From contig NC_084936.1 of assembly GCF_958298935.1 (NCBI RefSeq), forward strand, positions 3,045,501 to 3,109,500: 64,000 bases of DNA, in the 5' to 3' direction. A program made the translations under genes and the position numbers. Source of the stretch: Phragmites australis. Lineage: Eukaryota > Streptophyta > Magnoliopsida > Poales > Poaceae. Every line of letters begins with the position of its first letter. Position 1 is the first letter of the stretch. This document shows positions 9,885 through 21,392 of this stretch, in pieces. Under the pieces are notes generated by a model. The model made no database searches and was not told the origin of the DNA. It worked only from the letters and a program-made list of their open reading frames with translations.

Positions 9885-12590
9885 TCATATGGGCCTAAAC
9901 TCGATGCTCTCGACGATGAGGCCGCACTTGGAGTACCACCCCAACACCTCGAAGCTCGCCACCACCTCCTCCTCGCCCTCCTGCTCCCCGCCGGTGCTCG
10001 TCGTGCACAGCCGCCCCATCTCCATCTCCCACCACCCGTCCTCCCGCAGCCTCGGCCGTCTCGGCTCCTCGCCTTCACCGCACCGCAGGCCGGCGCCCCT
10101 GAACTTGCACGCGTTGGCGTCGTCGGGCCGGAGGCACACGGCGTGGCGCGCCACCACGCGGCCGCCCACGGACACCGTGGTCTCCTGGTCCGGGTAGCTT
10201 AGGCCGCGGTGGCCGTCCGCCGTGCCGTAGACCAGGTACGCCGCGTAGGCGGTCGCCGGCGTGAGCGCGGCCGCCGGGAGGTGGCTGTAGATGTCCAGGC
10301 ACGTGCAGTCCACCAACTCGGCCACCTCCGCAAACCTGCTGACCAGGAGCATGCTGTACTTATTAGCATAACTTTCTTAATCAGTTCATTGCGAATCCGA
10401 ATCAAATCAATCGGACAAGCATTATCATATCCAAGTATAGTGTCAGCACAAGATTATTTAGTTGTTCGTGTGATCCACGCGGATGCGAAGGCATAGATCG
10501 ATCGATGCACCGACGTTGGATTGATCGATGCTTACAAGCGAGCAAGACTGAATATTATTTGGAACAGCTAGCTTTTGCCAGCTAACAGTGACATGCTGCA
10601 AAAGCAGCTCAGGAAGTACGGAATTACTGATCCTTTGTTATAAATTTCACCAAGCAATATAATTACACACCTTTAAATTTAGGAGTTTTTCAGCGATGGG
10701 TTAGCAACGGCGGGGTTAGGAATTCGGGTTGCTGGTGGCCTATTCTTGATAGGCAGCAGGTTTAGATAAAGCTTCAAGAGAGACAAGCCGACCTGACAGA
10801 GGAGATGGGCACGGGAGCGGGAGCGGGAGCGAGACGGGACGGCGAGGCGGAGGGGCGCCATCGGGTTATCCACTGAGTTAGTATGTGCGAAGGAGTGGGG
10901 AAGCGCGAATCCACTGGGTTAGCATGGCGAGGGTGTGATGAGCGCGAATCCGGCGGTGGGAACAATGCCGAAGACGGCTGGAGGTGGGGAAGCGAGCTTA
11001 GTGGGGTGTCACTATACGGGCGGGGGCGGGTGGGATCTAGAGGTTGAAGAAAAGCTGGCTCACAACCGTTATCTGAAAATACAAACAAAATCAGACGTCT
11101 GGAAAAAAAAAGTAATTAAGGTGATATCGTTTTTTTAAAGGTACAACAAGAATGCACAACACACCTACTCCATACTCACACCATACGTAATATTCTAACC
11201 AGACTAATCCTAGACGCTACCGGAGAAATCCTCGGTACTACACCCAAGTGTCCATCTTTGGGATCGAACTGTGAGTAGGCTAGGTACTCCCAGCGTTACC
11301 ACTGAGCCCCAGTGGCTCGTTCGCAAGGTGATGTCGCTTTTGGGGAGAATTAATCGTGCTAGAAATTGGCTTGGGTGTCGTGGTGTCGCCTATAATTGAG
11401 CTCTACAAGCTTTTCTTGGGCTTGGTTGAAAAGCTTTATTATGAGTAAGTACACATACGTGGCCCTTACACCTATGTCATTTGACCGTTTACTTGCATAC
11501 GTAATATTTAAGTACGTGGCACAAGAACAGCACGGACGATCAGGGTTATTCTTACTGGTAAATAAAATTTGTCAAATATCAGATAAACATGATTTATCAG
11601 ATTTATCAAAATAAATTCAAATAAAATTTTAGTAAATATAATATTTTTTTCTACCGTATTCACCGGTAAACCAAGTTTATCATCGGTTTTTGGCCGAGTT
11701 TTTTCCCTGCGAGCGACAGGTCTAGCTTTGCAACCTGGAACAAGTGTCTATTCTTCTGGATTCCTTACTCGAACAAATATCTATTAAAAAACCGTTCAAT
11801 TCCTGCAGAATCGGGGAAATTTCCATGTTTTGAAGTTTGTCTAAGATGAAGAACGTCGCAAGATTGCGACTCAACGAACAGATAGCTAAACCAACAAAGT
11901 TATGCAATCGACCGGTCCCCGTTAAACTTGACTAATCACTGTCGTGCGAGGTGTGTGTGGTACAGTATTGATTTGCTTGGGCCTATCTAGCTAGCAGGGA
12001 AAAGAAGAAGATGATGAAAGCTAGCTAAGATTGCTAGGAGGAATTTTTCATTTTCTTGAGATGAACAGAGCGCATGGTATGGTATGCATGTTTTCAGGAA
12101 TTAATACTTTTTATCTGATTAAGGAGACCAAGCTTGGATAAGGAAGGGAAGAGTGATGAGAGAATAATTTAGAAGAGGAGGTGAACCTGGAGAGCGGCTG
12201 GGGCGTCCATTTCCAGCAGAACTCGCCGTCGTCCCACGGCAGGCTGAGCCTCCTGGCCGACAGCGCGTAGCACTTGGCGCCGCTCGCCTTCTCCAGCCAC
12301 ACCCTGACCAGGCCATCATCGACGGGGGCGCCGGCGTCGCAGAGGCCGAGGTAGGCGTCCTTCTTGGTGCTCCTGGCCGTCGGCGTCTGGAGGACGATGG
12401 TGCTCTGGCGGTCGAGCTTGGGGAGGAAGCTGCACCAGACGTGGTCGGAGTCGGCGGCGGCGCGGAAGGCCGGGGAGACGGCGGCGCAGCGGCAGGCGTC
12501 GCGCGGGGAGGTGAGCGCGATGGCGTGCGCCAGGCAGACCTCCGGGAGGTCCCCCACCTGGGTCCCCTCACGGCTCTCCTCCACCGCCAT
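9885..12590 (-). CDS. F-box protein PP2-B type (phloem protein 2-like)
   Basis: There are two exons, 12590-12187 and 10335-9885, separated by a 1851-bp intron. Junctions are CAG/GTTCAC and CAG/GTTTGC with consistent phase, giving 284 residues. Residues about 11-57 form an F-box, from GDLPEVCLAHAIALTSPRDA to VWCSFLP. Residues about 95-284 form the PP2 (Nictaba-like) domain, including YALSARRLSL, FCWKW, SRFAEVAELVDCTCLDIY and AYLVYG, ending GLIVESIEFRPI. In plants such proteins act as substrate-binding subunits of SCF ubiquitin ligases through SKP1, and some PP2 domains bind glycans. The start is set by the first ATG (12590). A TTG-initiated extension upstream is not needed. The intron contains a SINE. 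A dead paralogue lies at 1020-6990. Confidence 0.9.
11130..11324 (-). mobile_element. tRNA-derived SINE in the F-box gene intron
   Basis: On the minus strand the 5' end reads GGGGCTCAGTGGTAACGC, a tRNA A-box, and about 35 bp later GTTCGATCCC, a B-box. The body ends in a short run of A's. A 12-base direct repeat, AAGGTGATATCG (11118-11129) and AAGGTGATGTCG (11325-11336), flanks it as target duplication with one mismatch. Length (195 bp) and structure fit a grass SINE of the Au type, though the family name is inferred. It has no coding capacity. Confidence 0.85.
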
Positions 12591-12657
12591 CGTCGCCAAA
12601 ATTAAACAATCTATCTCCGATCCAAACCCCGTGGGAATGGCCGAGCATCCAAGATCT

Positions 12658-12664
12658 TATATAT
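12658..12664 (-). promoter_or_regulatory. TATA box of the F-box gene
   Basis: In gene orientation the sequence reads CCATATATAAG, about 68-74 bp before the ATG at 12590. This implies a short leader of roughly 35-45 nt. Confidence 0.6.
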
Positions 12665-12669
12665 GGCTG

Positions 12670-13300
12670 CCCCACTATGTAAAATCTGAAAAAGTTTAAT
12701 TTTTCAAATTAGAAAACACAAGGTGTTAGACGTGACTACGTATTCTATCTGACTTTTTGTCCGTTTGAGGATGTTTGACGTTTTTCTCTTTTTGCTAGGA
12801 GTTTATTAAGTTATGAGCAGCTGCTTATTTTGTGGATCTTATTTTCGATAAGTTTCAGATTTCTCTCATGAGGTGAATATAAAACCGACGAGACTATTTA
12901 TTTTTTCTTCTAATATATGTCGGCAATCCTCTTCCCATCTTTTCGAAAAAAAGAAAAGACAAGGTGTTAAATTACAGCTTTGTGAATAGTAGTAACAGGG
13001 AAAGTCAACCCACGGGCTGTTCTGTTGTATGCAGCACTGCAACCAGCAAGTGAGCCGGCAGCATCCAATGAAGAAGAGGAGGAGGATGAGGAAGAAGTCG
13101 TCGTTGCCGTGCGATTCCGTTCGAATTGCCGGGAGTTTCACTTTCACTGCGACATCACCTGGACTTCCAAGCAAAGTCTGCCTGCCGAGTAGAAGAAGCA
13201 CGGATCGATCGATTTATAAATTGGAAGAAGCAACCCCTTGGGCTTCTACGGAAGCACTACTGCACTGATGATTGGCTCGGCAGGGGAAACATGATTTTTA
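12670..13300. other. No recognisable gene upstream of the F-box gene
   Basis: The stretch holds AT-rich sequence and, at about 13030-13220, an open stretch on both strands without a recognisable domain. The repeated word ACAAGGTGTTA (about 12719 and 12959) suggests small transposon debris. Confidence 0.35.
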
Positions 13301-13305
13301 TAGGG

Positions 13306-14545
13306 ATAATTAATTTTTTTTGCCATTCTAGTGAACGACACATGTCAAAAAAACACCCATTCGAGATGATGTGCCAAAATACCACTGGCCCCATAAAAAA
13401 ACTTGCTCATTTTGCAACTTTGAGGCCTTTTTTGCCGCCACGTGGCATTTTTTTTTTTCTGTCTCTGTCGATGTGCAAACTGAGTGGAAAAGACCACTCT
13501 GCCCTCTCTCCCATTTCTCTCCCGGCCGAGCATCGTGCACCGAGTTCCACACTACCAAGCATCCGCTAGGGCCGAGCCAAGAGAAGCGCGGAGGAATGTC
13601 GCTAGGGTCTTCTCCGACCGATCCCCGCGTGAATCCCACCGTCTTCTAGCTGAATCGACCTTCGCACCTACCTTCTTCCTCGACACTAACAAGCCTCTAC
13701 GCCACTTTGCCAATGCGCCGTCATGTCCCAGCTTCTCCTTCCAATTCTAAGCCACGGTAAACTTCCTCCTGTGTACGTCATGCTTTTACGCGCGCTACCT
13801 CAGCATCAGGCTGTTGCCGGCATGACCCTCCACACGGGCCGAGCACCACCACGCCATGGCGCATGCCACTGACCGAGACCCACCCAATCGAGTTCCCAAT
13901 CATGCGATTATTCTGTTGATGCCCTTGGTCGACTGATTCGTCACCGTAAATGTCACCAGCCAGGTCAAACAGGTCAGACCAGGTCCGCCGTCAGGCCTAG
14001 GTCAGTTACGACGGGTGGTGATTGGTGATTGAAAGAGGGGAGCCGAGAAGATGGCGAGGGCAAAGAGCTCTACAATGGTGTTGTTGCTCGGCACTTCGGA
14101 CTCGAAGAGATGGTAGGCCGGTTAGGAGGCGAAGAAAGATGAAATCGCGTGATTATGGTAGCTAAGGACCGCACATTGGCGCTACTAGAGAATCTGTGGC
14201 TGCGCATCCTGGTCCGAATCCTGCTTTGGGTGCGTGCTGACCCGGCTCCCTCGACCTCCAGCTTTGCTCTGGTGACGCCCCCGAGTAGCTACGACGATGA
14301 CGGGTGGTGACCAGAGGAGGAAGATAGATTAAATTGGGCATTTTGAGGAGGGGTATAAAGGTCTTTTTCACTCAATTTCTACATTGGCAAAGACAAAAAA
14401 AAAATGTCACGTGGCGGCAAAAATGGCCTCAAAGTGGCAAACAACAAGTTACTATGAGGCATAGATGGCATTTTGGCATATCATCTTTAGTTGGTATTTT
14501 TTAGACACATGTCATCTATTTGTTAGTGATAAAAAATTAATTAAC
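13306..14545. mobile_element. Long-inverted-repeat element, MULE-like, GC-rich cargo
   Basis: The outer about 150 bp at each side are inverted copies. The left copy runs from TTAATTTTTTTTGCCATT through GATGATGTGCCAAAAT to TTGCCGCCACGTGGCAT. The right copy is its reverse with moderate divergence. Long subterminal repeats of this size fit Mutator-like elements. A clean 9-bp target duplication was not found, so the superfamily is an inference. The interior (about 13480-14340) is GC-rich, unlike its surroundings, with open frames but no recognisable protein. It could be captured host sequence (Pack-MULE). Confidence 0.6.
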
Positions 14546-14684
14546 TCGTTCTTACAAGTGCACGCTTATAATCAACTGCATCAGAACACGATGGATACCA
14601 AACCAAATGCTTTGGTTCCTACTCATACATAACTCAACCTAATAAACCGTTTGTTTAAAAGTGTTTTTTTGCACCTCAAAAGCT

Positions 14685-15045
14685 AGTCAATGGGATAAGG
14701 GACTCTTCACTTTTAAGCTATGTGTATTGCCCTTTCACAACTAATATATGACTATTCTAACTATCTCTCCCTTCACACATTAGTATCCCTTGACCATTCA
14801 TCGCTCCTTCATTGTACACCAATGGTCCTTCGGCCCATACTCCACTGGCATAAATGGTCTATCAGACCTTCGCACACTTATGTGAATCGGACTAAAGATT
14901 ATGGCTCATGCCTTGTGGATCAAACTCTAATACCAATTATAAGATAAAATGATTTTTTATATCAAAAACTAACCAATAAAATAATAAGCTCTCCACTTTT
15001 AAGTTGTACGTATTGTTCCTTCACAATTAATGTGAGGCTATTCCA
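14685..15045. repeat. Pair of direct repeats about 290 bp apart
   Basis: The words CTCCACTTTTAAG and CTTCACAA occur in the same order at about 14702-14760 and 14990-15045, each followed by CTATTCTAAC or CTATTCCAAC. Between them lies text with a TGTGGATCAAACTCTAATACC motif. This is a recurrent grass repeat, probably transposon-derived, with no gene in it. Confidence 0.45.
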
Positions 15046-15059
15046 ACATAACCTAAATT

Positions 15060-15925
15060 TATTACATACATGGTAACTCCTATATAAGAAAGAAATAGGA
15101 TCCAATGGCAGACACCTCAACGTTCATACGGCTCCATCGTGTGCAAAGTCAAAGTCCATGTATTCTTAAGTACGGCCCGGCCCGCCTACGATAAGTGCAG
15201 GCCGGGAAAGTTCGGTGATTTAAGCACATACTTACGATGTCTTTAGGCGTATGATAGAGGATAGAGCACAAATGTGGTGTCAGTTGAGTGTGAAGTGCAT
15301 ATTCCTTACAATAGAAAAACATAATCACTGCAGCCAAAAACATAAGGTCAATGCTTTAAGAGAGATTCCAAGTACTAATCTAATCAGAGCAAGATGGACC
15401 TGGACGCAACTCTTTGCGAGTTTCGCAAAGGAAGCAAAGCATGATTGGGTGAGGTAGTGTGATAGGCCCTGATACTCTCCTCGTTTCACACAGCAAGATC
15501 CTTTCAAGTCTGGAGTGCCCCAGCTTCCAACTGCCCGTGCACGCTGCATCAGATTCATTGGGCCACCAACAAGCTTAACCTAATTGTGCCACCAGATCCA
15601 GATTCAGATTCAGATTCAGGAACGCGACGGGTACCAAACTTATGATTCGTATGTCGTAGCCAGTAGTACATAAAGGCACGTATCACTGAAAATTAACGTC
15701 GTATGGATGATGAAACGGCGGAGACCCACGAGGGACCCTTACTAGGCGTACTACCTACTGCCGGCGCCGGAGAAGATAAGCTCCAGAGGAAGGCGAGGGA
15801 GGGAGGAGCGCCGGCTGGCTTGAGAGTCAGGCCGCATGGCATTGCGAGCGTGGGCTGATGGGCTGAGAGCCGCACACTGGCCGCCTCTTCTACCTTGGAA
15901 GGCCGTATTCATGTAGCCATTTTAA
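15060..15925. other. No recognisable gene
   Basis: Mixed composition with short open frames on both strands. A GC-rich patch at about 15690-15890 gives frames on both strands but no domain. A small CAGATT triplication sits near 15600. Confidence 0.35.
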
Positions 15926-15928
15926 AAC

Positions 15929-17418
15929 CACTACTGAAAAAAGTCATTGTTATCTTTTTTTTTTACTGTAGGTTCAGTAATAGCCGGTAGTAATAAGATA
16001 TCACTATTGGTTCATAAGTTAAACCGGTCGATCTAACATTAAGGCATTAAGAACCGATAGTGATAATAGCTATCACTACCAGTTCTAGTTACGAACCGAT
16101 AGTGCTGTATCACTATCAGTTCGTGTTACAAAACGACAGTGATAAAAAGTATCACTATCATTTCATAAGCTCAACCGACAGTGATAGTCCTTATCACTGC
16201 TAGATTGTATTCCAAACCGGCAGTGATATTTTATCCGGTTTGGAATATGAAACGGTAGTGATATTACAGTTGGTTCGTATTCAGAACCAGCAGTGGTATC
16301 ATTACCGGTTCGTATTCCAGACTGACAGTGGTTCATATTTCAAATCAACAGCGATAATTATTCTATAAATATCTAGGCCATCCGCTCCCCATCTCACTCC
16401 CCTCCAGAATATCGACCTTAATGGGTACTAGCGGTCGAAGTGTTGCGATGGTCATTATCACCACTTCGATCATTGCTACTCCTCAGGCCTGTCCTCTCTC
16501 ATTGCCCACCTTGCCACCGTCCCTGTCATGCCGTGTCGCTCCTTAGCTCCCTATCTCACTCCCCTCAGGCCCATCGTTGACCTTGTTGTCGTCCCCGCCA
16601 CGCTGCTCCGCCATGTCGTGCCTCTCCCCATTTCAATCCCCTTGGGCTGTCGCCGACCTCACCGATGTCCCCACCGCATCGTGATGCTCCCCGTCTCACT
16701 CCACTCAGGCCCGTTGCCGACCTTGCTGCCATCCCCTCGCTGATCATGGCGGCGCCATCCTGCCGTGCCATGATGCTCCCCATCTCACTCCCCTCGGGTC
16801 TGTCGCCGACCTCACTGTCGTCCCCCTGGCCAACCGCGACTGTGCCACCCCACTCCCCATCTCACTCCCATCGAGCCCGTCGCCGACCTCGCCGCCGTCC
16901 CCGCTGTGTTGCCCCGCTCCCCATCTCCCCCATATCCATCCCCTCGGGCCCGTTGCCGACCTCGCTGACATCCCCGTCGCAAACCGTGGCCACGCTGCCC
17001 CGCTCCCCATCTCCCCATCTCAAGATTGTGGTAATAAGATGATCTAAATGAGTAGCAAAAAACACATTCGCTTCAAAATGATCGTGTTTTCGTCATTCAT
17101 TTAAATTTACTATTGTCATTGAGATTTCAAACTATGTTTTCGCTATTTATTTAGATTTTAAAGACTACCACAAATATTTCAGCAGGGGGTCTCTGTGTCA
17201 AGTTTGAGATCAAACTTGAGATCGATCTCTATGCTGAAGAGTTACTGGTAGAATATTTTTATATATATAGATAGATTATTATTGCAGGTTCAAAGTTTGA
17301 ACCAACAGTGATAGTTAGATTATCACTGTCGGTTCCAGAGCCGATAATAATAATCTATGATTATCATTGCCGCTATGATAGTTTGTAACTGATGGTGATA
17401 ATCTGTTATATAGTAGTG
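15929..17418. mobile_element. Non-autonomous CACTA element with internal tandem repeats
   Basis: The element starts CACTACTGAAAAAAG and ends TATAGTAGTG, flanked by the 3-bp duplication AAC (15926-15928 and 17419-17421), the CACTA signature. Subterminal arrays of GATAGTGATA, GACAGTGATA and inverted ATCACTATC-type motifs fill about 15960-16360 and 17280-17410, as expected for transposase-binding repeats. The middle (about 16548-17030) consists of six or seven imperfect GC-rich units of 60-90 bp, each starting near CTCCCCATCTCACTCCC and containing GTCGCCGACCTC. No transposase is present in its 1490 bp, so movement would need a partner element. Confidence 0.88.
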
Positions 17419-17649
17419 AACGATCTTTAATAGTCAGCTGTTGGCTCTCAGATGGAGGTCGGTTCTCAGATGTTGGCTCAGTCATGGCATTGGAGACGAT
17501 GTGCGGTACTGTACTGCAGCTGAAGAAGGTGAACCTGAATTATTTAAAGGGCAAGAACTTGATGGCACACTAGTGGTCTCAGGGGCCGGCCACTCTTGAG
17601 ACGGACTGGGTGTCGCCATGGTATGGATCCATACGTGTGCTATATGTGG

Positions 17650-18192
17650 TCAAATCAATCGAAAGATCAAAGACATGCAAACCGATCGTTTCCATTCGGA
17701 AAAATAATATAATGTAGCTTTAATGTTTTTCTTCTCAATTGTTCGTGGGGCTTCGTTCTAGCATCTCAACGTCTCAACCACCGCATCAACTTGCAGCTCA
17801 ATTACAGGGTCTGTCCAGGACTAGTGCATCTTAATTTGTTGGAGGAGAGATGAGAAAGAAAAAGAAATGCTAAAGGTCATACGAGTGACGATAGCAGCAG
17901 CTGAAAATCGTCGCAGGGTACGGTTGGCCGCCGCTGTTGTGGTCATAAGCATGTCGTGATGGCATGAACCAGGCTCTGCTATGGATTGGTTGGTTCCCAA
18001 CATTTGTTAAGATGCAACTTAACTGGAGGGCATCATCCCCTACATATTATATTTATAAGTAAAAAGAGAGTTTGAAGATCCGGGAAGCAGTTTACGTCGT
18101 CTCTAGCTTGAATCTGATCAACCGTGGACTGGAGAAGGCGCAAGGGCCTCTGAATTCTTCCCGCCGCAGTTGACCTTGTAGGCGCAGTTGGT
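17650..18192. repeat. Segmental duplication, copy 2 (partner 7811-8290)
   Basis: Same orientation as copy 1 and similar through non-coding flank into the end of a cysteine-rich gene exon. It carries an extra stretch of about 40 bases near 17885-17925. It places the broken cysteine-rich gene copy in the same relative position as the intact one. Confidence 0.85.
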
Positions 18193-18499
18193 GATATATG
18201 AAAACCCTATATATTTTCCCCAGAAGAATAAGTCGTGGGCGGCCATATGGATAGCATTCTGTCTCGTAACATTAATTGCTACGGAGTGAGGTGTTACGGA
18301 TCGACTTGCGCCATACAACAGATGAGATAAAATCTACAGGACGACCAGATAAGTGGATGATTTTGCAAGTAGACTCGCGAAGCGCAGGGACGGGACGGCT
18401 TGACAGACCCAATTGCAACGTATGGCGATGGGACAAGCCGGGCGACCGAGGAAGGTAGGTGCGGTGGCGTTCCAAGAATGGGGCAGACACGCAGAGCTT

Positions 18500-19775
18500 T
18501 AAGAGCAAGTTAGGTTCATCCGATTGCCAGGAGGAGGTGGAGATGGCTGTTGTTGAGCCAGAACTTGAGAAACGGTCTGCAGCAAGCTTTGAGCACCATG
18601 GATCAGATCATTCCTGCTCATCTCCTTCAGCAAATTTGCCCAAAAATGTAGCAAAGAACATGCATGAAAGACAATATCACAAGGATGCCGAATCAACTTC
18701 TTCTCAAAAGCAAGCTCTGTTAGGAGCTTTCCAAATCACCTAGCAAATTGCAGCGAGATCAATAGTGAAAAAAGCTTTGCCCTCCTTCAAATGACCTCCA
18801 ATCCACTCAAAGTATTGTGGAATAGAATTTGGGATAGTTATCGCCCCAATCCACACAGCCACAAAACCCCAAACAACTTTGGCAACAGGACAAAGAAAAA
18901 ATAAATGGCTACAACTCTCAGGTTGTGTACAGAAAAAACATGACCTATCACTAACCCATCTTCTTTTGAGCATATTGTCCTTAGTAAAAAGGGCATCATG
19001 TTCTAAGAGCCAGAGAAAGATCTTAATCTTTAGAGGTACCTTAGCTTTTCAAATATGACTAAAAGGGTGGTTGGAAGAATCTCTCATCAACCAATCATAC
19101 AAAGACTTCACAGTAAAAGAACCTTTTGAATGTAACGCCCAGGTAACTCTGTCCTTATGACCAGAAAAAGAAACTTTCAACAACTCATTTCTAAGACCCT
19201 CCCATTGGTCATGTAGGCCCCTAGGGAGCCATCTTCTGAAGGGCACATTCCACAAATTCATGTAAACATCATGGACAATAACATTTTTATTCACACAGAT
19301 ACAAAATAGAGTAGGAAATAGCATAGAAAGAGGTTTGTTATTAAACAAGAATCCTCCCAAAACCTAGTGTGTTTTCCATCACCCACTAGCATTTTTCTAC
19401 CCTGCAGGTAAATGGTTCTGACCTTTAAAAGATCAGCCCAGTAGAGAGAATCAGAGGTTTTACGCTGCACCAAGGTTATTGGAGTATCTCTAATGTATTT
19501 CCTCTTAACAATTTCCTACCACATACCATCTCCTTGCTCAAGGCGCCATCACCATTTACATATAAGAGCACAATTTCATTTTTCTAATAACCTTGATACC
19601 AAGGCCACCTTTTTTCTTAGGTCTAAAATTTTTGTCCTAAGCAACTAAGTGATATTTCTTTTTAGTGCCCCCTCCTTGCTAAAAGAATTTTCTTCTAACC
19701 AAATCTATTCTCTGAAGCACAGTTTTGGGCATTAAGTAAATAGACATATGGTAAGTAGGGATGTTAGAGAGACAC
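18500..19775 (-). mobile_element. LINE ORF2 3' part, decayed
   Basis: On the minus strand, frames shift but follow the usual order at the end of a plant LINE ORF2. First is a block containing MPKTVLQRIDLVRRKFF and PKKKGGLGIK near 19770-19580. Then comes GRKMLVGDGKHTRFWEDS near 19400, then FTVKSLYDWL, and finally a zinc-binding reverse-transcriptase-associated domain (zf-RVT) with CFFCTQPESCSHLFFLCPVA at about 18950-18880. Stops and frameshifts make it inactive. It lies within the broken cysteine-rich gene. Confidence 0.85.
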
Positions 19776-20395
19776 TACTCTATGGTTTTTATATATAGAA
19801 TAACAAATATTGATATTTATATCTATCTATATATCTATTCGATATGTCTATATGTGACTAATTAATGAGCATGTTAGAATTGGTTGCTACTCTATGGTTT
19901 ATAAATATTGAATACAAAATATTTATATCTATATCTATCTACATATCTATTTGATTGGTCTATATGTGACTAATTAATGAGCGTGTGGGTATTGGCTACT
20001 ACTCTATGGTTTATATGTATAAAACAAATATATATATATCTATTCGATTCGTCTATATGTGACTAATTAATGAGCGTGTGAGTATTAATGAGCTGCTACT
20101 CTAGGGTTTATAAAAATAGAATAACAAATTCTATATCTATATCTATCTATCAATATATATATTCGATTGGTCTACATGTGACAAATTAATGATCACACAC
20201 TCATTAATTAGTCATAGACTAATGAGTATTGGCTGCTACTCTATGGTTTATAAAAATAGAATAACAAATATTTATGTCTATATCTATGTGATTTATCTAT
20301 ATGTGACTAATTAATGAACGTGAGTATTGGCTGCTACTCTATGGTATATAAAAATAGAATACCAAATACTTATATCTATCTATCTAAAACAGGGA
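19774..20395. repeat. AT-rich minisatellite, six units of about 112 bp
   Basis: The word CTACTCTATGGTTTA recurs at about 19774, 19887, 19999, 20097 (one mismatch), 20237 and 20334. Each unit also carries CTATATGTGACTAATTAATGA and variable TATCTA runs. Unit length varies from about 97 to 140 because of the TATCTA runs. It separates two LINE fragments that point away from each other. Confidence 0.9.
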
Positions 20396-21010
20396 GGTTT
20401 ACGGCTAAATCCATGTACTCACATCTTTGTAGACATGAGTATGGCTTGACTTATAATGTAATCTGGAAAGCTAAATTGCCTCTAAAAATTAAAATTTCCA
20501 TGTGGCTTATTTACCAGGGTGCTATTCTCACTAAGGATAATCTCTTGAGAAAAAAATGGAGGGTGACTCAAAATGTGCTTTTTGTAGTGAAAATGAAAAT
20601 ATACAGCATCTATTCTTTGTGTGCACTCTTGCCAAATATGTGTGGAGCTTAGTGGGATATGTTATTGGGGCAGACTGTAGAGCAGAATATCAATCGACCA
20701 ATATTTTGTTTGGGTTCAACATTTTTTGCCGCACAGTAAAGGATTCTATATGATTGCTTTGGTTGCGATACGTGGGGCTCTATGGAGATTGAGAATCGGA
20801 TGTGTTTTGATTAAAAAAAAATTAGGGCTCTTTGTCTGCGATATGTGGGGCTCTTTGGAGATGCTCGAAGTACTGATGACCAACAGTGAATCATCAAGGA
20901 GGATGAAGCTGAAGACAGTAGTTCTGGGAGTTGGCTTGTGTGCTAGCAAAATGGATGAGTTTTTCCTCTTTTGTTGGGTTTTTAGAATGTTAGAAAGTAG
21001 TCAAGTGTAA
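20385..21010 (+). mobile_element. LINE ORF2 zf-RVT fragment, plus strand
   Basis: The plus strand reads GRFTAKSMYSHL, then WKAKLPLKIKISMWL, and after a frameshift KCAFCSENENIQHLFFVCTL. This is the conserved C-terminal zinc-binding region of plant LINE ORF2. Its sequence differs clearly from the minus-strand fragment at 18500-19775, so it is another subfamily. It is truncated at the left by the minisatellite. Confidence 0.8.
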
Positions 21011-21392
21011 GGATGGTAGTGGGTTGGATCAGGTCGAGACCCCGCAGGTTTCATACCCGACAGGGATGGAGAGCGAGCGAGCTAGGGCTTTGTTGTTTGG
21101 GACATTGCGCGATGCTGGGCTGAGCAGAGTTGGGCTGAGCAGAGTTGGGCCTCGGGGCTTGGCAATGGCTTCCTGCTGAATTTATCCATGCTTTGATCTG
21201 AAGATCACAAGAGGCGCATGTCATCCGGTCGATGTCGAATGAAAACATGTATAATATATGTATATGCAGGTAAGATTTGTCCTTTTTCTGTTTTTAAAGA
21301 ATGAAAGCCGAGCATGATTGAAACGGCACACATATCAGAATGAACACACTCTATTTCTTCAAGAACATACAGGTGATCGATTCGTTAGCTAC
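21011..21392. other. No gene; LINE tail and flank of the broken cysteine-rich gene
   Basis: A short duplication, TGGGCTGAGCAGAGT twice near 21116-21146, is the only structure seen. The stretch just before 21393 corresponds to the start of the pseudogene intron. Confidence 0.4.

Noticed and set aside
10774..11088. 104-codon minus-strand frame in the F-box intron
   Set aside because: Pro/Ser-rich low-complexity frame in a GC-rich patch, without splice sites joining it to the F-box exons.
11281..11330. Possible tRNA gene
   Set aside because: The A and B boxes are present but no clover-leaf with a matching acceptor stem is apparent, and a poly(A) end and target duplication identify it as a SINE.
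16528..17042. Open frames on both strands resembling a repetitive protein
   Set aside because: They come from the GC-rich tandem repeats inside the CACTA element and have no start context or family match.
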